Assembly: GCF_900091585.1 (NCBI RefSeq)
Contig: NZ_FMHT01000001.1
Span: forward strand, 1 to 34,014
Length of the DNA stretch: 34,014 bases
Source of the DNA: Micromonospora nigra
GTDB lineage: Bacteria > Actinomycetota > Actinomycetes > Mycobacteriales > Micromonosporaceae
Direction: 5' to 3'
How positions within the stretch are numbered: the first letter of the stretch is position 1; every line of letters begins with the position of its first letter. The translations under genes were made by a program, and so were the position numbers. Under the pieces are notes generated by a model. The model did not search any database. It saw only the letters and a list, made by a program, of their open reading frames with translations, and was not told the origin of the DNA. Positions 9,001 to 14,073 of this stretch are shown here, one piece after another.

Positions 9001-9162
9001 ATGAGCGCGACGCCCGGCGGGCTGGACTGGACGAAGACCGGCAGCGCCGGCCCGCCAGAGCCGTGCGTGATCTGCGGAAAGCCGGCGATCTGCCGTAGTC
9101 CCAAGGGCGTGCCGTGCCACAAGACGTGCGCCGAGGACTGGACGCGGCAGCGCCGTACCTGA
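9001..9162 (+). CDS. 53-aa zinc-ribbon-like mini-protein, copy A
   Basis: The product of 53 residues has CVIC at about 25-28, then C34, C42, H43 and C46, enough ligands for one zinc site. ATG 9001 was chosen because it follows the preceding stop by 22 bases; another ATG at 8959 would overlap that gene by 20 bases and lacks a Shine-Dalgarno. No strong Shine-Dalgarno is seen at 9001 either. Function unknown; possibly a small nucleic-acid or protein adaptor. The twin is at 30943-31104. Confidence 0.58.
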   Translation: MSATPGGLDWTKTGSAGPPEPCVICGKPAICRSPKGVPCHKTCAEDWTRQRRT

Positions 9163-9244
9163 CCAGCGACGGAGGCCGTGGGGCCGGACCAGGGGGAGCC
9201 GGCCCGCGCGGGAGCCGCCGAGTGGCGGGAGGTAGCTCGCGCGA

Positions 9245-9289
9245 GGTGCTGACGACACCGAGCGGGAGCCAGTCGGGAGGAGTCCCCGA
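9245..9289 (+). promoter_or_regulatory. Conserved 5' leader L2 with the Shine-Dalgarno in a hairpin loop, copy A
   Basis: This is the second copy of the leader seen at 8406-8452: the same first 17 bases and the same last 17 bases, with a shorter, varied centre. It runs directly into the ATG of the 48-aa gene. Confidence 0.65.
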
Positions 9290-9435
9290 TGAGCAAGGCC
9301 CAGCAGATCCAGAAGGCAGCGGCGCAGCTCGACGCCGCGAAGAACGTCCAGCGGGTGATCGGTGGCCGTGCCGCCGACCAAGCCGTGAAGGACGCGACCA
9401 CCGCGCTCCAGCAGGTCGCCGGCCGCCGCCGGTAG
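9289..9435 (+). CDS. 48-aa helical mini-protein, copy A
   Basis: The 48-residue product (MSKAQQIQKAAAQLDAAKNV...) is rich in alanine, glutamine and lysine, lacks cysteine and should form one or two amphipathic helices before a basic end (GRRR). It has an ideal start context: AGGAG about seven bases before the ATG, within the conserved leader. Family and function are not recognised; a small DNA- or RNA-binding protein is possible from its charge. A strong hairpin follows (9445-9484). The twin is at 31230-31376. Confidence 0.65.
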   Translation: MSKAQQIQKAAAQLDAAKNVQRVIGGRAADQAVKDATTALQQVAGRRR

Positions 9436-9444
9436 CCCCTCCGT

Positions 9445-9484
9445 GGTCAGGTCGTCGGTTCCCCACGGGACCGGCGACCTGGCC
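9445..9484 (+). terminator. Long hairpin after the 48-aa gene, copy A
   Basis: GGTCAGGTCG (9445-9454) pairs with CGACCTGGCC (9475-9484), with one wobble, and an inner CGGTTCCC/GGGACCG extension caps it. It lies 10 bases after a stop codon and could be a partial terminator or a processing or stability element inside the operon. Confidence 0.5.
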
Positions 9485-9513
9485 ACCCCGACGACCAGGA
9501 GGTGACCAACCCG

Positions 9514-9873
9514 ATGCCCGGCCCGCTCTACACCGCCGAGGAGGTGTTGGCCGTCGCCGCAGCCGCGTACCTGCGTGGTCGCTACGACCGCGACGTGTTG
9601 GAGCTGCGCGGCACCTGGGCCGAGCACGACGAACCCCGCGCCACCCGAGAGCGCCTGATCGCCGAACGGCTCGCCGAGATGGACCAGGCCGCCCGAACCC
9701 GGGCCGCCCGCGAGGGCCGCACCTATCGGCCCTACCAGGGCGGCCCGGTCGACTGGCACACCGGCGACCCCGGTGGCGCCGACCCGGCGGTGCTCGGGGG
9801 AGCGCGACGACCAGGAGGTGAGGCCCGCCCGGTAACGCCTGGTAGTAACGCCGCCATCAACGCCCACGGCTGA
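9514..9873 (+). CDS. Hypothetical 119-aa protein, copy A
   Basis: Family not recognised. Residues about 5-70 are helical and charged (YTAEEVLAVAAAAYLRGRYDRD ... RERLIAERLAEMDQAART), followed by a glycine/proline-rich tail. AGGAGG at 9497-9502 fits ATG 9514 (11 bases); a GTG at 9502 overlaps that motif and is less likely. The next operator/promoter (9922) begins 48 bases after the stop, so this is probably the last gene of the O1 transcript unless readthrough occurs. The twin is at 31455-31814. Confidence 0.65.
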   Translation: MPGPLYTAEEVLAVAAAAYLRGRYDRDVLELRGTWAEHDEPRATRERLIAERLAEMDQAARTRAAREGRTYRPYQGGPVDWHTGDPGGADPAVLGGARRPGGEARPVTPGSNAAINAHG

Positions 9874-9921
9874 CCATGACCGGTTGGCGGTGGGCGTGTC
9901 GCGTGTGGAGGGCTTCCCCTT

Positions 9922-9942
9922 TACAAGTCCGACTTGTAGAAT
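9922..9942 (+). promoter_or_regulatory. Operator O2 overlapping a -10 element, copy A
   Basis: TACAAGT (9922-9928), CCG, ACTTGTA (9932-9938) matches the core of operator O1 and again runs into a -10 (TAGAAT, 9937-9942). It is followed by the 358-aa gene start at 9987. The same regulator presumably binds both sites. Confidence 0.75.
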
Positions 9943-9986
9943 GGTGGGGAGAGCGGGGACGCCGCTCACCATCGAGAGGGGACACG

Positions 9987-11063
9987 GTGGAGACCACCGA
10001 CCGCGACCAGATCGCGCGACACCTGTACTGGGCGCACTACGTGACCGCGCCGGACATGGCCGCCAGCTGGACCGAGGCGTGCATGGCCGAGTGGGACCGG
10101 GGCGACGTGAGCGCCGACATTCGGGCGGAGGTGTACCGCCGGGCGGATGAGTCGATCGTGGCCGAGGCCCGCCGGCAGGCCCGGATCGAGCTGGGCGAGC
10201 AGATGACCGCACGAATGAACGCGCTCACCCCCGATCAGGCGCTGCTCTACGACCGGGTGCTGGCCGAGGCTGGCGCCGACGGCCGCGACTGCCGGGACGT
10301 GCTCCGCGCCATCGACGCGCCGAACATCGACCGCGCCGTGGTCGCTGACCTGCTCGGCGGAGACGGACTTGGCGACGAGTTCCGGCAGCTGGACGACGAC
10401 CAGGGCGACGACGCGACGACCGGCGGCACCGCTGACGACCTCCGCCGCCTGGCCGATGACTGCGAGCGCGCCGCCCGGGGGTTGCAGGTAGACGCCGACA
10501 ACCCGGCCGAGGTGCTGCGGGAGCGCGGCTACGGCGGCGACGTGGACAGCGGGCAGCTCGACCCGGCGACGTGGGGTGCTCGCAAGGCAGCATCCGCCGC
10601 GGCGGCCCGCGCATACGCCGAGCAGCTGCGGAAGGAGGCCGACAGCCACACCGACGGCCAGGTCGACCCGGCCCGGATCGCTGAGGCCAAGCGGGTCGCG
10701 CAGGCTGCGGCGCTCGGCGGCATCCTGACCGACTCCCGCGAGTTCGTCGGCCGCGACCCGTGGGCGAGCGAGGAGGTCCGCGCTGCGGAGCGCGCGGAGG
10801 CTGAGCGGGTCGCCGAGGAGATCGAGGCAACCGGCATGTTCGAGCACGTCGCCGAGGAGGGGCAGGTGCCGTTCTGGCAGCTGCGGAAGCCCGAGCCGGT
10901 CGCCGAGCAGGAGCCGGCCAGCACCGACCGGGCGTGGCCGAGGGTGACGGAGGTCGAGGCCGCGCACACCAACGCGATCCCGACGGCGCTGGAATGGCTG
11001 CGTGAGGAGCGCGCCGAGCGGAAGCGCGCGCGCCGCGAGGACGACATGGCGGACGGTCTGTGA
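9987..11063 (+). CDS. Hypothetical 358-aa acidic helical protein
   Basis: Family not recognised. The GTG at 9987 follows GAGAGGGG by five bases and lies 45 bases after the -10 of operator O2. The protein is strongly charged and alanine-rich. The first 90 residues look helical (RDQIARHLYWAHYVTAPDM), a low-complexity acidic stretch (QLDDDQGDDATTGG) lies near residue 140, and long helices follow (ASEEVRAAERAEAERVAEEIE). There is no membrane segment. It is first in the run of coupled genes leading to the SpdB-like and relaxase genes, which hints at a transfer role. Copy B (31927-33002) carries a one-base deletion, so this copy is the reference. Confidence 0.75.
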   Translation: METTDRDQIARHLYWAHYVTAPDMAASWTEACMAEWDRGDVSADIRAEVYRRADESIVAEARRQARIELGEQMTARMNALTPDQALLYDRVLAEAGADGRDCRDVLRAIDAPNIDRAVVADLLGGDGLGDEFRQLDDDQGDDATTGGTADDLRRLADDCERAARGLQVDADNPAEVLRERGYGGDVDSGQLDPATWGARKAASAAAARAYAEQLRKEADSHTDGQVDPARIAEAKRVAQAAALGGILTDSREFVGRDPWASEEVRAAERAEAERVAEEIEATGMFEHVAEEGQVPFWQLRKPEPVAEQEPASTDRAWPRVTEVEAAHTNAIPTALEWLREERAERKRARREDDMADGL

Positions 11064-11548
11064 TGGGGCAGCCGGAGACGCAGGCGCGGCAGGAAGGCTC
11101 GGTGAGCACCGCGCTCGCGCAGGAGGTCGCCGCCGTGGAGGCGCAGCTGGCCCGGGCGGACGGCAAGGCCGCCCTACTGATCGGGTTGACGGGGGCCGCC
11201 GCCGTCGCGGCCCCGGGCGTCATCACCGGCGCCCACCTCTCCGCCGTCGCGGCGGTGCCCGGGTGGCTCGCCGCTGCGGCGATGGTCGGCGCGGCCGGTC
11301 TGCTGCTCGCTGGCGTCCGGCCGGCGCTCGGCGGTGGACACGGGTTCGTGCGGTACGCGCGGATGAGCCCGGCGCAGCTGCTCCAGGACGTCGACGCGTT
11401 GGCCGGCCCGGAGGAGTCGGCGCGGCGGCTGGCCGACCTATCGCGGATCGCCGTGGCGAAGTACGTGCGGATCCGGCTGGCCGTCGATCTGGCGCTGGTC
11501 GGGCTGGCGCTCGGCGTGGCCGCCACGATCGCGGGGTGGGCCGCCTGA
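11060..11548 (+). CDS. DUF5706 (Pycsar effector PycTM)-like membrane protein, copy A
   Basis: The 162-aa product has an N-terminal helix ending in LARADGKAALLIGLTGAAAVAA, a second hydrophobic segment (WLAAAAMVGAAGLLLAGV), a soluble loop (about 90-125), and a third segment (LALVGLALGVAATIAGWA) after LADLSRIAVAKYVRIR. This order resembles DUF5706, the membrane-spanning effector of Pycsar anti-phage defence. The GTG start overlaps the previous stop; ATG 11063 and an internal GTG at 11102 with AGGAAGG before it are alternatives. No nucleotide cyclase lies nearby, so it is either an orphan effector or a relative with another task. The twin is at 32999-33487. Confidence 0.72.
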   Translation: MMGQPETQARQEGSVSTALAQEVAAVEAQLARADGKAALLIGLTGAAAVAAPGVITGAHLSAVAAVPGWLAAAAMVGAAGLLLAGVRPALGGGHGFVRYARMSPAQLLQDVDALAGPEESARRLADLSRIAVAKYVRIRLAVDLALVGLALGVAATIAGWAA

Positions 11549-11745
11549 TGGGCAAGCCCCGATCCGATCGAGAGATCCTCGCCGCGTACGAGTGCCCGGC
11601 AGGCGGGCTCTGCGACTGCAAACACCCCGGCGGCCAGTACGCCTGCCCGAACTGCGGGTGCGACTGCCCGCTGCCCGACCCGGATGCGCCGACGACTGGC
11701 GACCCGGACGCCTGCCCCTGCTGCGGCAGCTCCAGCGCCGCGTAA
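11548..11745 (+). CDS. 65-aa cysteine-rich protein
   Basis: The ATG shares one base with the previous stop (TGATG). The 65-residue product holds many cysteines in a compact array (C16, C22, C24, C33, C36, C38, C40, then CPCC near 56-59), enough for two metal sites. There is no signal peptide, so it is presumably cytoplasmic and zinc-binding. Family not recognised. An elaborate RNA hairpin region follows at once (11754-11805). The copy B twin (33487-33682) has two one-base deletions. Confidence 0.65.
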   Translation: MGKPRSDREILAAYECPAGGLCDCKHPGGQYACPNCGCDCPLPDPDAPTTGDPDACPCCGSSSAA

Positions 11746-11753
11746 TCGAGGAC

Positions 11754-11805
11754 GGACCGGCCAGGTCGTATCTGGCCGGTCCTCCACCAACCGTAGTGGA
11801 GGACC
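11754..11805 (+). promoter_or_regulatory. Two mutually exclusive hairpins controlling the next Shine-Dalgarno
   Basis: Hairpin 1: GGACCGGCCAG (11754-11764) pairs exactly with 11772-11782. Hairpin 2: GGTCCTCCAC (11778-11787) pairs exactly with GTGGAGGACC (11796-11805). They share GGTCC (11778-11782), so only one can form fully. Hairpin 2 buries the GGAGG (11798-11802) that serves the ATG at 11808; hairpin 1 frees it. This is the layout of an RNA switch or translational attenuator. Confidence 0.65.
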
Positions 11806-11807
11806 AG

Positions 11808-12152
11808 ATGAGGAATGCGATCACGGGTAGGCGGTGGCGCCGGCCAGGGAGGGTGTGCCCGCCGTGGTGCGCTGGAGACCACCAGTGCACCGCGCAGCAC
11901 GGCTACGCGTCCGGTGAGCACCGGTCGGACCCGATGGCGTGGCGGTTGGCGTACGGCCGCCTGGTGGCGACCCGCGTCGAGACCATCGACGGGCGGAGCC
12001 GGTTGGAGCTGACCGGTTCGATCCGCCTGCCGGTGGACGAGGTGGAGGCGCAGCGGTGGGCGTCGCAGCTTGCCGTACAGGTGGACCTGGCGATTCGGCG
12101 GATCGCCGTCGGGCCCGCGCCGAAGATGAGGGAGCAGGTGACGGGCAGGTGA
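11808..12152 (+). CDS. DUF6907-like protein
   Basis: The 114-aa product carries CPPWCAGDH at about residues 17-25, the cysteine/histidine signature I associate with DUF6907, a small actinobacterial domain common on phages and plasmids. Its C-terminal half alternates strand and helix (RLELTGSIRLPVDEVEAQRWASQLAVQVDLAIRRI). The start ATG has GGAGG at an ideal five-base spacing, which can be hidden in a hairpin. The stop overlaps the next GTG (GTGA), coupling it to the SpdB-like gene. Function unknown. Copy B (33745-34014) is frameshifted and cut by the contig end. Confidence 0.75.
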   Translation: MRNAITGRRWRRPGRVCPPWCAGDHQCTAQHGYASGEHRSDPMAWRLAYGRLVATRVETIDGRSRLELTGSIRLPVDEVEAQRWASQLAVQVDLAIRRIAVGPAPKMREQVTGR

Positions 12153-13480
12153 GCACGGAGCCGATGACCGGTCGGGCACCGGTCGGACAGGACGCGGCGC
12201 GCGTCGACCAGGAGGTCGAGCAGCTGCCCAACGTCCCGACGACGCGGGCGGACCGGATCGCGTACGCGTTCTACGCCGCCGCCGTCACGGCGGCACTGGT
12301 CGGGCAGGTATGGGCGGCCGTCGACCACATCCCGTGGCCGGCCGAGTTCTGGGGATGGCTCCGCCCGATCGTGTCGGCACCCGGCGTGGCCGTGATCGAG
12401 CTGGGCGGCGTGGCCACCGCAATGCTCGCCGACGACCGCCGGCGCAAGGGTGAGAAGGCGTACGCCTACCGCACCATGTCGGCGTTGATCGCGGCCGTGG
12501 CAGTGGCCATCAACGTCTTCGGGCACCTCGATGTGCTGTACCTGGCCATCGGGTTCGGTGGGCTGTCCGCGTTCGCCTACGTGCTCTACCTGGCTCACTC
12601 GGCGGCGAGGATGCGCGACGCGCTGCGCGCCGCGGGGAAGCTGGCGAAGACGCCGCCCCGGTACGGGTGGCGGCAGTGGCGGCGGGAGCCGGAGGTGACC
12701 AGGCTCGCGCGGACGCTCGCGCAGTCGCACGGGTACGGCATCCAGCAGTCGTTGGCGGTCGCGCGGGAGCAGATCCGCACCCGGGACCGTCGACGCGCGA
12801 TCGCCGCCACGGTGGAGCAGCTGATCCGGGAAGAGCACAAGAACCCGTTGCGGGCGAAGATCGCCGCCACGACGTACGACATGGACCGGTTGGCGGTGGA
12901 GATCGAGGCCCGGGCGGACTACGCCGGGTGGGCGGCGAAGATCGGATCGGCGTTGAGCCCCGGCGAGGAGCACGCCACCGTCGGGCAGGACGCCGCAGCG
13001 CCCGAGCGCCCGACTGTCGGGCAGCCGGACACCATCGGGCAGGACGTGACCGAGGGCCGGGCAGTGCCCGAGGTGCCCGAGGTCCGGACGCCCGACGTCC
13101 GGGCAGTGCCCGAGGTGCCCGAGCTGCGGACGCCCGACGTCCGGGCAGTGCCCGAACCTCGCCGGGCGATCGAGATGGGGCCGGTGCCCGAGCCGGCGCG
13201 GCCGGTGGTGCGCCACCGTCCGCCCGTCGACCAGGTGGCTCCGGACAGCGCGGCCCAGGAGCGGGCCGCCGCCCGGAAGCGGTACCGGGAGAGCGTGGAG
13301 GCGGGTAGGCCGCTGACCGGGGCGCAGCTGGCCCGGGAGTTCGGCAAGGGTGACCCGAAGTGGGGGCTGCGGCGGGTGCAGGAGGCCACCGCCGAGATTC
13401 AGGCCGAGCGGGATGCTGCTGGGCTGGACGACGAACTGCTGGCGATCGTCGCCAGCGAGCAGGGGGAACGGATCAAGTGA
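12149..13480 (+). CDS. SpdB/DUF2637-like membrane protein with C-terminal DNA-binding-like segment
   Basis: The 443-aa product has about four membrane helices in residues 30-155 (RIAYAFYAAAVTAALVGQVW; VAVIELGGVATAMLA; MSALIAAVAVAINVFGH; LAIGFGGLSAFAYVLYLAH), the pattern of DUF2637/SpdB spread proteins of Streptomyces mobile elements. A basic helical region follows (about 160-270), then a proline-rich linker with 14-residue repeats (RAVPEVPEVRTPDV type). The end resembles a helix-turn-helix (about 375-425: RPLTGAQLAREFG ... WGLRRVQEA). The GTG start overlaps the previous stop. It may help transfer between or within hyphae (inference). The gene is dense in the TCGGGCA motif. Confidence 0.75.
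   Translation: MSTEPMTGRAPVGQDAARVDQEVEQLPNVPTTRADRIAYAFYAAAVTAALVGQVWAAVDHIPWPAEFWGWLRPIVSAPGVAVIELGGVATAMLADDRRRKGEKAYAYRTMSALIAAVAVAINVFGHLDVLYLAIGFGGLSAFAYVLYLAHSAARMRDALRAAGKLAKTPPRYGWRQWRREPEVTRLARTLAQSHGYGIQQSLAVAREQIRTRDRRRAIAATVEQLIREEHKNPLRAKIAATTYDMDRLAVEIEARADYAGWAAKIGSALSPGEEHATVGQDAAAPERPTVGQPDTIGQDVTEGRAVPEVPEVRTPDVRAVPEVPELRTPDVRAVPEPRRAIEMGPVPEPARPVVRHRPPVDQVAPDSAAQERAAARKRYRESVEAGRPLTGAQLAREFGKGDPKWGLRRVQEATAEIQAERDAAGLDDELLAIVASEQGERIK
13057..13154. repeat. 42-bp direct repeats carrying the palindrome CGGGCAGTGCCCG
   Basis: Repeats begin at 13057, 13099 and 13141; the third is partial. Each opens with CCGGGCAGTGCCCGA, which contains the 13-bp palindrome CGGGCA-G-TGCCCG. 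The repeats encode the 14-residue repeats of the SpdB-like linker. Another such palindrome occurs at 15358-15370 inside the relaxase gene. Confidence 0.75.
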
Positions 13481-13698
13481 GCGAGCAGGGGCGTCCGGCG
13501 GAGCCGGAGTGGACGACGGAGCAGGTGCTGGCGTGGCTGGCCGAGCAGGGCCGGAAGATCAGCCGGGACACCTGGCACGGGTACGTGTCGCGGGGCCAGG
13601 CACCGAAGCCCGCCCGCCACGTGGGCCGGACGCCCGTATGGGACCCGGGCGCGGTCGAGAGGTGGCACGCCGCCGCACGGCGCACGCGAGCGTCCTGA
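13477..13698 (+). CDS. 73-aa helix-turn-helix (excisionase/AlpA-like) protein
   Basis: The GTG start overlaps the SpdB-like stop (GTGA). The 73-residue product reads TTEQVLAWLAEQG, then ISRDTWHGYVSRGQAPKP, then VWDPGAVERWHAARR-like residues: the helix-turn-helix, wing and terminal helix of small winged proteins of the excisionase/AlpA type. There is no integrase nearby, so a role as transcriptional regulator or oriT accessory (relaxosome) protein is more likely than excision. It lies immediately before the candidate oriT region and the relaxase gene, which fits an accessory DNA-binding role. Confidence 0.75.
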   Translation: MSEQGRPAEPEWTTEQVLAWLAEQGRKISRDTWHGYVSRGQAPKPARHVGRTPVWDPGAVERWHAAARRTRAS

Positions 13699-14073
13699 TC
13701 ATCACCGCCAGCGGGCGGCTGCCGGGCCGAGCGCGGTCGGGCGGTCGCCCGCTGGCGCGTGCTGGCGAAGTTCGAGCGCGCCGCAGGACCGGGCCGGATC
13801 AAGACCGAACGCCCATCACTCTCCGCAGCGCAACCGATCATCACGCCATGCAAGATCAGCAATAGTCACCCAGTCGTCACAAAGATCAGAACCGCAACCC
13901 CAGCGACGCAAGATCAGCGTCGCAACGTCAACCCCGAAGTCAAAACCGCGCCACCATCAGCAGTTCCCAGCAGCAGCCAGCCCAACTACTCTTTTGTACA
14001 CACCTAGGCATCACGATCCGAAGGTAAGATCAACAGCGGGCGCGAGCGCCGCTGCCAAGGGCAGGAGCCTCCG
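13699..14073 (+). other. Non-coding gap before the relaxase gene; candidate oriT
   Basis: The 375-bp gap is clearly richer in A and T than its surroundings from about 13840 to 14030. It has AAGATCAG at 13852, 13882 and 13910, and AAGATCAA at 14026. The third copy is framed by GCGACGC (13903-13909) and GCGTCGC (13917-13923), a hairpin with AAGATCA in the loop. Repeats plus a hairpin just upstream of a relaxase gene is the usual place for oriT. The relaxase Shine-Dalgarno (AGGAG, 14063-14067) ends the region. No convincing gene. Confidence 0.5.

Larger units (their letters stand above)
1..12078. repeat. Terminal direct duplication, copy A (assembly overlap of a circular plasmid)
   Basis: This stretch matches 21843-34014 from end to end in the same orientation; the last bases of the window align with 12078. 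From about 3.9 to 9.1 kb the copies run in register at a constant offset of 21942 with no difference I noticed. Copy A is 94 bases shorter overall, and the losses lie mostly in its first 1.5 kb. The differences are mainly single-base homopolymer indels, which fits low-coverage read ends and not evolutionary divergence. The simplest reading is a circular replicon of about 21.94 kb that was not trimmed. Confidence 0.93.

Noticed and set aside
1..12078. True tandem duplication or integrated plasmid dimer
   Set aside because: The copies differ almost only by end-clustered indels and no flanking DNA is present, so an untrimmed circular assembly explains the data better.
13477..13698. Excisionase of an integrative element
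   Set aside because: The fold looks excisionase-like, but no integrase gene or attachment site was seen anywhere in the unit, and the sequence closes as a circle.
13759..14007. 82-codon plus-strand frame in the gap before the relaxase gene
   Set aside because: No Shine-Dalgarno, codon use unlike the neighbours, and it overlies the repeat and hairpin region proposed as oriT.
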